The notes beneath the pieces were generated by a model, which ran no database searches, was not told the DNA's origin, and saw only the letters and a program-made list of their open reading frames with translations. A program made the position numbers and the translations under genes. Positions 44,920-54,849 of a DNA stretch of 64,000 bases are shown piece by piece (position 1 is the stretch's first letter; every line of letters starts with the position of its first letter). Origin of the DNA: Sporothrix humicola (lineage: Eukaryota; Ascomycota; Sordariomycetes; Ophiostomatales; Ophiostomataceae); assembly GCA_021396245.1 (NCBI GenBank), contig WNYE01000077.1:124001-188000 (forward strand), written 5' to 3'.

Positions 44920-46596
44920 ATGTCCGACCAGTACGAAAAGGAGGTCACCTCGATCTCCACGCCGGTGCCGGCCCACCTCCGCTCCGGCAACGGAAACTAC
45001 CTGCCCGACAACCTCCCCAACGATGAAGAGGTCGGCGTCGTCAACCGCGACAATGGCGGTGCCGGCGGCTCCAACCTCAAGCGTGACCTCAAGAGCCGCC
45101 ATATGCAGATGATTGCCATTGGCGGTGCCATTGGTGCTGGTCTGTTTGTCGGTTCCGGTGGTGCTCTGCACGCCGGCGGCCCAGCTGCTCTCATCATCTG
45201 CTACTTGATTGTCGGCGTCATGCTTCTGTTCACCTGCCAGGCCCTGGCCGAGCTGTCTGTCCTGTACCCCGTCAACGGCGCCTTCTACACCTACATTGTG
45301 CGCTTCATCGACCCTGCTTGGGGTTTCGCCGCCGGCTGGGACTACGCCCTGACATGGCTGACCATCCTGCCGTTTGAGTTGACGGCTGCTTCCATCACCA
45401 TCCGTTTCTGGCGCGAGGACCTCAACGAGGGTATCTGGATTGCCGTTTTCCTCGTGGCCTTGGCCAGCATCCAGCTGTTCGGTGTCCGCGGCTACGGCGA
45501 AGTCGAGTTCATCCTCTCCATGATCAAGATCGCGGCCTGCCTTGGCTTCATCATCTTGGGCATTGTCATCAACTGCGGCGGCGTCGGCAATCAGGGCTAT
45601 CTGGGTGCCAAGTACTGGCACGACCCGGGCGCATTCCAAAACGGATTCAACGGCTTTGCCAGTGTGTTTGTCGTTGCTGCTTTCTCCTTTGGTGGCACTG
45701 AGCTGGTTGGTCTTGCCGCCGCCGAGTCGGACAACCCGGCCAAGTCCATTCCCAAGGCCTCCAAGCAGGTGTTCTGGCGTATCGCCGTCTTCTATATTGT
45801 CAACCTGTTCATCATGGGCCTGATCCTGCCGTCCACGGACAACCGTCTGCTCGGTGCTTCCGGCGCCAACACCAAGGCCTCGCCCTTTGTCCTGGCCATC
45901 CAGGATGCCGGCATCAAGGTCCTGCCCTCCATCTTCAACGCCGTCATCACCATCTCGGTCATCAGCGTCGCCAACTCGTGCACGTTTGGTTCTACCCGTA
46001 CCATGCAGGCCATGGCCGAGCGCGGCATGGCTCCCAAGTTCCTGGCCTACGTCGACAAGCAGGGCCGTCCCCTCTGGTGCATTGTCGTCCAGTTCGCGTT
46101 CGGTCTGCTGGCGTTCATTGGCGAGTCCGGCTCGGCCACCGAGATCTTCAACTGGCTGCTCTCGCTGTCGGGCCTGTCCTACTTCTTTGTCTGGGGCTCC
46201 ATCTGCCTGACGCACATCCGCTTCCGCTACGTCTGGAAGGCCAAGGGCCGCAGCCTCGACCAGATCCCCTACAAGCCCAACTTTGGCGTGTACGGCTCGT
46301 GCATCGGCCTGTTCCTGAATATCGTCTGCCTGATCGCCACGTTCTACTCGGGCCTCTACCCCAAGCCGGGTGCACATCCCGACCCCAAAGTCTTCTTCCA
46401 GCAGTACCTGGCCCTGCCCATCGTGCTGGCCCTCTACCTTTCCTGGAAGGTCTACTCGCGTGACTGGCGCTTCTACGTGCGCGCCGAGGACATTGACATC
46501 ACGGACGGTCTGGTCGAGTATGACATTGTCGAGCTGGACGACAAGCCCAAGACCTGGGCCAACCTGCCGGTGCGGATGGTCAAGGCTCTCTTCTAG
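44920..46596 (+). CDS. Amino-acid permease of the yeast (YAT/GAP1) family
   Basis: An intronless 558-aa frame with a good start context (CACCATG). A ~55-residue hydrophilic N-terminus leads into RDLKSRHMQMIAIGGAIGAGLF, the first membrane segment of the YAT family, and twelve segments can be traced to about residue 510. Other family marks are CQALAELSVLYPVNGAFYTY, FVVAAFSFGGTELVGLAAAES and NSCTFGSTRTMQAMAERGMAP. YAT permeases import amino acids at the plasma membrane with protons; the sequence looks closer to general (Gap1-like) than to strictly specific carriers, but substrate range cannot be fixed. The N-terminal Lys residues may be ubiquitin sites for endocytic control, as in yeast. It is preceded by an unusually long pyrimidine-rich upstream region. 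Confidence 0.95.
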   Translation: MSDQYEKEVTSISTPVPAHLRSGNGNYLPDNLPNDEEVGVVNRDNGGAGGSNLKRDLKSRHMQMIAIGGAIGAGLFVGSGGALHAGGPAALIICYLIVGVMLLFTCQALAELSVLYPVNGAFYTYIVRFIDPAWGFAAGWDYALTWLTILPFELTAASITIRFWREDLNEGIWIAVFLVALASIQLFGVRGYGEVEFILSMIKIAACLGFIILGIVINCGGVGNQGYLGAKYWHDPGAFQNGFNGFASVFVVAAFSFGGTELVGLAAAESDNPAKSIPKASKQVFWRIAVFYIVNLFIMGLILPSTDNRLLGASGANTKASPFVLAIQDAGIKVLPSIFNAVITISVISVANSCTFGSTRTMQAMAERGMAPKFLAYVDKQGRPLWCIVVQFAFGLLAFIGESGSATEIFNWLLSLSGLSYFFVWGSICLTHIRFRYVWKAKGRSLDQIPYKPNFGVYGSCIGLFLNIVCLIATFYSGLYPKPGAHPDPKVFFQQYLALPIVLALYLSWKVYSRDWRFYVRAEDIDITDGLVEYDIVELDDKPKTWANLPVRMVKALF

Positions 46597-47114
46597 ACGG
46601 CGAGCGAACGAGCGAACGAGCGAAGCGAGTTTGCGAGTCCGTCGAAGAGCAGTTATGAACCAGACTCTCTCCTATAGCTCTTGTCCCTTAATACCCATCG
46701 ATTTTGTATTTCCTTGCTATTCATACCCCCGGAAGGCGTTCGACTGCGGAATCATATACCATACAATGTACTTAGAATACGATAAAAATAAAAAAAAATA
46801 AAAAAAAAAAATTATATGAAAAAGAAGCGTTCCACAATGTGCACTCTGGTCAAAGGCAATCGTATTCAATCACAATCAGTCAATTCACGCCATACCATGC
46901 TGCCTCACTGTACTCCATACTATGCCAACCCAATAACCAATACCAATCACATACTTCTCCCTGCGCCGTAACTATGCTCACAATGTCATCCAGTACCGTC
47001 CAATGTCATCCTCCCCAACGCCGTCATATCATCGTTATTTCTGTCCTCGTTCACTTCGTTCACTCGTTTTCTCTCTTTCTTGGCCTCGCTCGCTGCGCTC
47101 ACTCGTTTCGATGG
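46597..47114. other. Convergent intergenic region
   Basis: 3' space of the permease and the small Cys-rich gene. It begins with a GCGAACGA octamer repeat at 46600-46629 directly after the permease stop codon, and has A-rich sequence at 46783-46812. Confidence 0.5.
46600..46629. repeat. 8-bp tandem repeat next to a stop codon
   Basis: Three to four copies of GCGAACGA/GCGAAGCGA just inside the permease 3' UTR. Confidence 0.75.
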
Positions 47115-47416
47115 TCACTCCGCCTTGGCCGCCGTGCCCGTCCCCGCGGCCGGCGGGTACTCCTTGCCGTCCACCGTCACCTTGGGCGTGCACGCACACC
47201 ACTCGCTCTCCGCGACGCCCGACAGCGCCTGCGGAATGTGCCGGCCGCAGCCACGCCAGGTCTGCTTTGCTGGGGAAGTTAGTGATGACGATATCGACCG
47301 AAGGGAGAAATCGAGGGAGGACGATGAGGGACGACAAACGACCATAGGGGAGACGGCTACGACCGGAGGGAGGACCCAAACTTACAGCAGGTAGGACAGG
47401 TAGCGCCCATGCACAT
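47115..47416 (-). CDS. Small conserved Cys-rich protein
   Basis: Two exons, 47416-47386 and 47269-47115, with a 116-nt intron (GTAAGT donor, CACTAAC branch, CCCCAG acceptor), give 61 aa. The order is MCMGATCPTC, then W-x-GCG-x-HIP, then WCAC and a Gly/Pro-rich end. Cys at 2, 7, 10, 18, 35 and 37 with His21 could bind one or two zinc ions. I recognise the C-x2-C ... W-x-GCGxHxP ... WCxC pattern from uncharacterised small proteins of many fungi, but no function is known to me. The first exon codes for only ten residues, so this gene is easy to miss. Confidence 0.75.
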
Positions 47417-48534
47417 GATGGCGGTATATGCGGGGTTGAGGAGGTTAAGATAAGGTTGTAGTGGTGCAAGTAGTTGTATGTAGACGTAAAGTCGAGGTTG
47501 TATGTTGAAAGTAGACGAGGTAGAGTCAAAAGTGGTGACGAGTAGACGAAGGTGTAGTTTCTGGTGCTGATGTGGGGAAGTCAGAAGTGGGCGAGCTAAG
47601 GCTTTTTAAGTGCGAGCCGGACGAGGCGGGCAGTAGGCGAGACGAAGGGTCGATGAGAAGAGAGATAACAGAAATATACGGAGTGCTTGGAAATAAAGAT
47701 GGGAAGACGAAAAAAATGGGAAGGTGATAAATTGTCGCCGTCTCGGTTTCCTAAATAGGATAATGGTGATAAGGACTCAAAAGGAGGCTGCGGCAGGGGA
47801 GGATGGCAAGATCTCGGCAAAAGTGCTCGCCGACCTGCAGGTGTGACCATCCCGGAGCGGGGAGCTGGGAAGGAGGCAGGGAGGGCACGGGGAGCTTGGG
47901 GCGAGCTGTAGTGGGGCCCTAATCGCCGAAGCGCAGAGCAGGGCTCCCCCGCCTTTGCCTTTAGCTTTTAGCGGGAGCTTTGTAATGCGGGAGTTCGCCG
48001 TTTACTCGAAAGAGGAAGTTACCTTTGGTGAGTAAGACGACATACTGTATTTTACGCCGTCAAAACTGTACTTTAAAGTCGTGTCATGCTCCTTACGAAA
48101 TGGTCTCTCCTGGTCAATGCGAATAGCAAACGATGCACAAAGGCTGACGGAAGGGGGGAAATGGTCGAAAACACGAGACGGCGTGATGTTGATAACAACC
48201 AAAGTAATGCGAGCAGATATGATAGTATTCGATCTATTTACACGACCGTTGCAGACAATATCACCCACATTCATTTTCGCGCCCAATACATTGGAAATAG
48301 GAAACTAGAGGAGAAATTACGACGGAGAAAGTAAACAATTTCAAAAAAAAAAAAAAAAATTATGAAAAAAATCCCTTTGCATTCATATGAGAAAATGTTC
48401 AACGGTCTTTCTGTATAGCTTTACTAACATCGTATTTGTTTGTCCCAGCTGGTAGTATCCATATCACCCCGTCAAGTATTTCCCGTCATAATCCGATTTG
48501 CTGTTAAGTAATCCTGCGAGAACCAACTCCTGCT
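47417..48534. other. Intergenic region
   Basis: 1.1 kb. A near copy of TACGGAGTA is at 47677-47685, upstream of the small Cys-rich gene, and an A run lies at 48343-48359. No gene is supported. Confidence 0.45.
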
Positions 48535-50495
48535 TCAGATGTAACCCCCGTCCTCGTCCCCGTCCTCGTCCCCGTCCTCGTAGTCGTTCTCGTCGTTTTC
48601 GTCATCCAAATAGCCCTCGTCCTCGTCCCCGAGACCGTTCTCGTTGTCAAGGTCGTTCTCAACATCAAAGTTTCTCTCCTTTCCGGCGTCAAGCTCGTAG
48701 CCGGGGTCGTTGGCGGCGTCGCTCTCCCAGTCATTGCGAGTAAACCACGGGTCCTGCAGGATCTCGGCAACAGTCGGTCTCTTGGCCGGGGCGTACTGCA
48801 GGATCTTGCGGATCAACGTTTTGATCTGGATGCCTTCCGGCGAGCTGGCCAGGTTCGGCGCCGCATCGTCAAACAGCTTCTCCATCGGGCGCGGCTCGGG
48901 CACGTACGGCTCTTCGCCGTCGGGCACCTCGTCCAGGCCGCCCAGGTTGGCGCAGAACAAGGTGCGTTCGCCCAAGGTTTCGTCCGTCTTGTAGTAGAGA
49001 TCGGACCGGTCCCATTTCTGAAAGATGTTGTCGGGGACAGGACCCAGGGCCGACTCGAGCGCCAGCATGTGGTTGTCGTTTTCGCAGTCGTTGTCTATGT
49101 GCAAGAAAAACACAAACAGGGGATGGCCCGTCACAATCTCGAACAAGAGACAGCCAACGCTCCAGACATCAAGCTGGCGGGCGTCGCCTCCCTCTGTGGC
49201 CTCGGCAATGGTGTCGGCAAAGAAGAGCTCCGGAGCACGCAGGGCCCAGGGCGTAAATTTTTTGTTTGGCAGATTTTCGATTGGGTGGGCTGCAAGCGTG
49301 TCAGTGAATGGACTTATGGATTAGCTAATAGAGACGACGACGACTTACCACCCCCAAGATCGCCAATCTTGATGCGCATGTTGGGCCCGATGTCGACAAA
49401 GTTGACCAGCTGTTTGGGAACGTAAATATGCTTTGGACACCATGGGTCGATCTGCCCGTCAACCCGCTCCAGGGGCTCCGAGATGGAGTCTGGAAGGTCG
49501 TCCCAAACATTGGCCGGCTGCCACAAGGTCTCCTCAGTCTCGTTGTCAAGGTCCTTGCTCAGCCCGAACAGCATGTTTCCCTGATGAAGGCCGTTGTACA
49601 CAAATCCATTTTCGTGCAGGATCTTGACGGCTTCGAGCGTGTCTCGCATGACGCGCTTGGCCACCCGGACCGAGAAGCGGCGATGAATATAAGACTTTTG
49701 TCCAGGGGTGTTGCCCCGGTAGTGGTCCAGCAGATGGTTGCCGTCAGCTGCCATGGGCTCCATCTCGATGCACATGTGTGTGCCGTTGCAGCTTGTCTGC
49801 TCAAAGGTATCGAGGATCTTGACAAAGTAGCGGTCAAGCGTCGATGCGGGAATCAGCTGTTGAAGCTGTCTGTACATGTCCACCTGGTATTGTCCTCTGT
49901 CTGTGTCATTGGCCCTCATGATCTTGATGGCACGGCAGAGCCCGGACTCCTCGTTGCGAGCGAGCCAGACGGTGCATCTCGAGCTGTAGCCAAGCTTCCG
50001 CACGACCTTGTACTGGCCATCCTTTATGAGGTCACCGAGATCGATGGGATGGTAGCTGCCTGGAACGTAGCTATGCTTCCACTCGCACGGATACGAGTCC
50101 TTTTTGAAACGGTTCCCAAATTGAGTGGCGGCATTGTTGAGGACAGGGTCAGAGTCATAGTTGGAACCGAGTTCGGTGCTGGCCTCACTGTTGCCCGGGC
50201 TCGAGTCAGAGTTGGAGTCTTGGGCAGACGCCGGAGGAGTTGGTTGGGCCATCGCCGCGATTGCAGTCTCGTTTGGCGTACTGTGACGAGATGAAAACAA
50301 GGCAGGACTGTTTCCATTTCGTGAGGGGAATCGAGGTCTGAAGGTGTTATTTATGGTCTTCGTTGTAGCTCGTCGACAACAGTAGTGAATGCCATGTCGG
50401 TCAAGCCTCGTGCAAAAGAAGACTGCATTCACTCCGATGGCTCGCCGCGTTCTGAAGAGTGGACCAAATGCATTCACTCTAAGTCGCAAATGCAT
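48535..50495 (-). CDS. SRPK-like protein kinase, predicted inactive
   Basis: Exons 50495-49349 and 49289-48535 around a 59-nt intron give 633 aa. The layout is that of fungal SRPK-like kinases: Lys191 in RAIKIM, a long insert after the catalytic loop, Asp379 in KIGDLGG, then FTPWALRAPELFF, DVWSVGCLLFEIVTGHPLF and a late PAKRPTVAEILQDPWF. The catalytic loop, however, reads VYNGLHQGN (residues 299-307): the family usually has H-x-D there, and the Asp is Gly302 (GGC). The glycine-rich loop is also poor (LGYSSRCTVW). The first 80 residues are Arg-rich and presequence-like (ALFSSRHS); an alternative start is MAQ at 50252. The end is strongly acidic, coded by a GAC/GAG microsatellite. It may act as a scaffold or decoy rather than an enzyme. 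Confidence 0.85.
48548..48583. repeat. Microsatellite coding for an acidic tail
   Basis: CGTCCTCGTCCC-like 6/12-bp repeat; on the - strand it encodes the Gly/Asp/Glu repeats at the end of the SRPK-like protein. Confidence 0.8.
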
Positions 50496-50836
50496 ATTGC
50501 CGCGTCGTGTTCGGATCGACCTTTTTTTTTTTCAGGGCGCTTGTCAGTAACATCTGGAATTCGGAGGTCAAAAATGTGTGCCTGGATTTTTGAGTCCTTT
50601 GGTCGAACTAGCCTCTAAGATCTGATTAGCTGATCCTCTGGATGCGATGCTTGTTTGCCTCATTCTCAATTGTCCATTGCAAGGGGCAGTGTAGGTATAA
50701 AGTAAATAAATTTATATGAAAAATAGATAGAAATGAAATTTGTGCCAGTATCAGTCAACTGATAATGACGACTCCAAGAATTAAAGGTTCACCAAAGTAG
50801 GCATTCTGCCCATCAGCACCTCGCCAAAACAACATC
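50496..50836. other. Short intergenic region between two - strand genes
   Basis: 341 bp that must hold the 5' side of the SRPK-like gene and the 3' UTR of the pump gene. A good GTAAGA donor begins inside the pump stop codon, so a 3' intron with almost no effect on the protein is possible. Confidence 0.4.
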
Positions 50837-51947
50837 TTACCACGCCATCTTGGCCAGAACACTCTTGGGCCAGCGGCGGACAGTGGCCTTGCGAGCCTCG
50901 TCGAGACCCAGCAGGCCAAGGCCGAGCGCCATGGGCAAGAAGTAGTACTCGGCCGGCACACCAGACGTGCCCAGGACGACCTGCAGCTTCGGGATGTAGA
51001 GCCAGATGACGGCGATGCCGAGCGACAGGACAATGGCCGGGAACAGCAGCAAGTTCTGGGTCTGTTTGTTGAACGCAGGCGGGTGCTGGAAGAGCGACAA
51101 ACGGCGCGTGCGGACGGCCATGAGATTGAACCACTGGAGGACGACGAGGGTGATAAAGTAAACGGAGCTGGCTTCATTGATGCGCGACGTCAGGCCGTCC
51201 AACCCATCGACAGTAGCCAGGAAGTCGGGATCGTAATTGCCAAAGGACAGCCACAGCTCGCCAAAGGGCACGCCGCGACGAACCAGATACCAGTAGGCCA
51301 TGGTGAACGACAAGACGACTTCGATCATGCCAACAAAGCCGTAGGCATGCAGCATGAGCTGCCAGTTGACGAGGCGGGTGGTGCGCGGGTTGCGGGGCGG
51401 GCGCAGCAGGAGATCGGCCTCGGGGGTCTCGTAGGCGAGGACTACGGCGGCGATGCAGTCGGTGAAGCAGCTGGAAGAGAAGAGTTAATGATGGGCAAAT
51501 GATGGTGAGAATCACATGAAGAAAAGAAGTGAGGAAATTAAATAGGGGCAAACACGGCGTGCAGTGACAGGAAGGGAAGGAGCAAATGTGGTGTTGATAG
51601 GACGTGGGCGGAAAGTGCAAAGTGGCACACACAACATTGGATGTGGAAGGCGATACAAAAGGAAAGAACGAAGGGGAGCTTACCAAATAATGATCATCAA
51701 AAAGGACGACAGAATCTGAGGCAGACCCAGAATAACATTCGTAAACACAGGCCAGAATTCGGACCACGAACCAGCCGGCAGCAGATACGCAATGATCTTC
51801 TTCATGTTGTCAAAGACAAGGCGGCCGTACCGCACAGCTTCGACCACACTGGCAAACGTCGAGCCACCCAGCAGAACCATGTCGGCAGCCTCAACAGCAA
51901 TATCCGAGCCGCCAGCCAAAGCGATACCGACATCAGCAGCCTTGAGG

Positions 51948-51982
<35 letters not shown>

Positions 51983-54849
51983 CACGACAGCGCCGCGGGC
52001 CTGGAAGGCACGGACGATACGCAGCTTCTGGTCGGGGGTGGTGCGGGCAAAGACGATCTCGGGGTAGTGGGCGGCGGAGCAGATCTGGTCCCACTGGTAG
52101 TCGTTGACTTTGAGCAGGTCGGCGCCGGTCAGCAGGAGGGCCGTGGGCTGGGGCGGGGCGGGCGGGAGGTGGTCGACGGGCGCGGCATCAACATGCGTCA
52201 GGTGCAGCTTGATGGCCAGCTTTTTGAGGGAGGACGGCTCAGCCTTCTTCTCATTGTAGGTGTCGACATCCCTTTGGAACCGGACGAGATCCCTCATTCC
52301 GTGGACAGCGCGGGTGCTCACCATGCCGCACTGGCGGGCAATTGCGAGGGCCGTCAGACCGAAATCGCCAGTCACCATGACGGAACGAATGCCGGCGCCA
52401 CGCAGAGTCTGCATCACATCGTGGATCTCGTCGCGCGGCGGGTCCATAAGCGCCATGAGGCCAATCAGCGTGAACCCGCCAGCGTGCACTTCGCTCTTGA
52501 GGCGCTCGTCGTTCTTGGCAGCAGCGCCGTTGACCAAAACACCGGGCGCCAAAATCTTGCGGGCAACCAGAATCACACGACGGCCCTCGGCGGACCAGGC
52601 ATCCTTTGTCTGCTGGACAGCAGCACGCGTCGCAGGAGTCAGGTCGACAACGCTGCTGCCGCCCTCGCCAACACCAGCCTGAACAATGCGGGAGCACTTG
52701 TCCAAGAGCATATCAGGAGCACCCTTGAGGAACAGAAGCGTATTTTGTTGGGCAGCCGGGAAGGGCAGAGCAGGGGCGCTGGGGTTAACCTGGCCAAAGG
52801 TGCTGTTAGCCACTTCGCCGTCGGTCAGGCACTGGTGAGCCATCTTGTCCTTGTTATTGGTATCGTTGAGGGCGACAGCCGTGGCCATGTACTTGGTCTT
52901 GCTATCAAACGCGAGGTCGGCGACTGTCGTCCATGCCGAGCGCAGTTCTGCCACTGAGCCAAGGCTGTCAGCCAGGCGAAGAGCGGCTTGGTCGGTGGCA
53001 TTGCCAAAAATGCGGCGCTCCTTCTTCTTGCCAGCGGCGTCAAACTCGACAGTCTCGGATGCGTCAAACTCGGCTGTGTTGCAGATGCCGGCGCCGGCAC
53101 GAAGCTGGCTCAGAGGCAAGGGGAACGCGGCAGCGGCAGCGCCTTCAGTCAGCAAGACAGCCTCGTCGGTCGTATATGTCGTGACACCCAGCGAGCAGTC
53201 CGTGACGTACATCTTGTTCTTGGTGAGGGTGCCCGTCTTGTCGGAGCAGATGACCGACACGGCGCCCAGCGTCTCGACCGTCTTGAGCGACTTGCAGAGG
53301 ATGCGGTGCTTCTTCATGAGGTTGGCGGTGATCGTCAGGCTAGCCGTCGTGGCAATCGGAAGACCCTCAGGGATGTAGGCAATGGCCACGCTGACGGCGC
53401 TGACAATCAGCATCGACACGCTGATCCACTCGGGGTGTGCATGTCGCAGCCAGCCGGCCCTGGAAACGAAGGGGAAGTGTTAACAACTATTTTATTGGGG
53501 GGCTATCGGCTTGGACTGGCGCAGGAACGTAATCAAAAGAGCCAGGAACATGACCACATACCATACAGCCACGAGCACGACGATCCAGGTCACCATGATG
53601 GCAAAAATGAGCAGGACAAAGCGCAGGATCTCGCGCTCCATGGTCGTCAGCCCCGTCTTGGGCGTGCCCGTCAGCTTGGCAATCTGGCCAAAGACGGTCG
53701 AGTCGCCCGTGGCCACGACGACAGCACGAGCGGTGCCTGTGACACAGTGTGTGCCCTGCAGGCCGATGCAGTTGGTCTCGAGGTAGTTGTTGGTGATGGG
53801 TGCGTCTTGCCCGTTGCCTTCGGAAGCGCTGGCCTTGATCGGCTTGGACTCGCCAGTCAGAACAGCACGGTCGACCGTCATGTCGTGCGAGACGCGGACA
53901 TAGCGGACATCGGCAGGGATACGGTCGCCAGCTGTGAGCAACAGAACATCGCCAGGCACGAGCTCCGAAGCACTGATCTCCGTCTGGGTGCCGTTTTCCC
54001 GCAAGACATGACACGATGCAGGCAGCATGGCCGTGATGGACTGCATGACACGCGACGAGGACCAGTCCTGCCAGCCGTTGAAGGCAGCCTGAATGAAGAA
54101 GACGGCAATCAAAACAATACCGAGGGCCAGGTTGGCGACGGCTGGGGCAGGTTCACCGAGCGGCTTCCACGAAAGAAAGACCAGAATACCGCCGACGGCC
54201 AGAATGGAACCGAAGCCCTTGAAAAAGTAGCCGACCACTTTGCCGAACCAGGGATTGGGCAGCGGGGAGATGGCATTGGCACCGTGCGAGCGAAGGCGAT
54301 CCTTGGCCGTGCCCGAGGGCAAGCCCGTGGTGATGTTGGTGTCGAGGCGCTTCTCGAGTTCCGCAGGCGTGATCTTGTGCCAGTCGATGGATTCAAACTC
54401 TGGGAGGAGGCGGGTGGTTAGTGAAAGGTAGATAGGGATGGCACATAATTATGTGCTTCGGAGAACGTACTCGACACCATGGCATCCTTGGCCTTGGCCT
54501 GTTCGCCCTTGCGCTGGCGTTCGGCATCGTCAATGTCCTGGGAGCTGGGCAGTCAGTAGTGTGTACACAACAATCATATTAGGGACGATTGTGCCTACAG
54601 AGTCCGGTATTGGATGGGAAGGGCGGCCGAGGGATCGATGGACCGGCGGGACGAGCGCGAACGGTGGCGGGCCGACTTGTTCCGCGGACGAATGTTGGAC
54701 GACGAGGGCAAGCCATCGTCATAGGTGTCGTCATCATTGTCGTTGCCAATCTTCTCCTTTTCGTCAAACCGATCACGACGAGAGACACGAACACCGCCCT
54801 TTTCTTCATCATCGGCCGTCTGCCAGACGAGGGTGTTTTCGACGGGCAT
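50837..54849 (-). CDS. P-type cation ATPase, Na,K-ATPase-like (type IIC)
   Basis: Five exons (54849-54599, 54544-54471, 54399-53517, 53459-51684, 51470-50837) keep phase and give about 1205 aa. Marks in order: YRTL at the N-terminus, AISPLPNPWFGKVVGYFFKGF, TGES in the A domain, NYLETNCI..GTARAVVVATGDSTVFGQIAKL (typical of Na,K-ATPase alpha subunits), PEGLP in membrane segment 4, Asp476 in DKTGTLT, KGAPDML, and TGDGVNDAPALKAADVG. About ten membrane segments fit. Animal IIC pumps have PEGLL; the fungal form here has PEGLPIATTASL. It probably expels Na+ or takes up K+ at the plasma membrane; the ion is not readable. The donor of intron 3 is weak (GTCCAA; GTTCCT six codons earlier fits the same phase), so 4-5 residues there are uncertain. 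Confidence 0.88.

Noticed and set aside
44851..46377. A 508-codon frame opposite the permease
   Set aside because: Antisense shadow: rich in Asp, Gly, Gln and Val as expected from the complement of a GC-rich permease; no family features.
51641..54421. Two + strand frames of ~440-480 codons opposite the pump gene
   Set aside because: Antisense shadows of a well-supported P-type ATPase.
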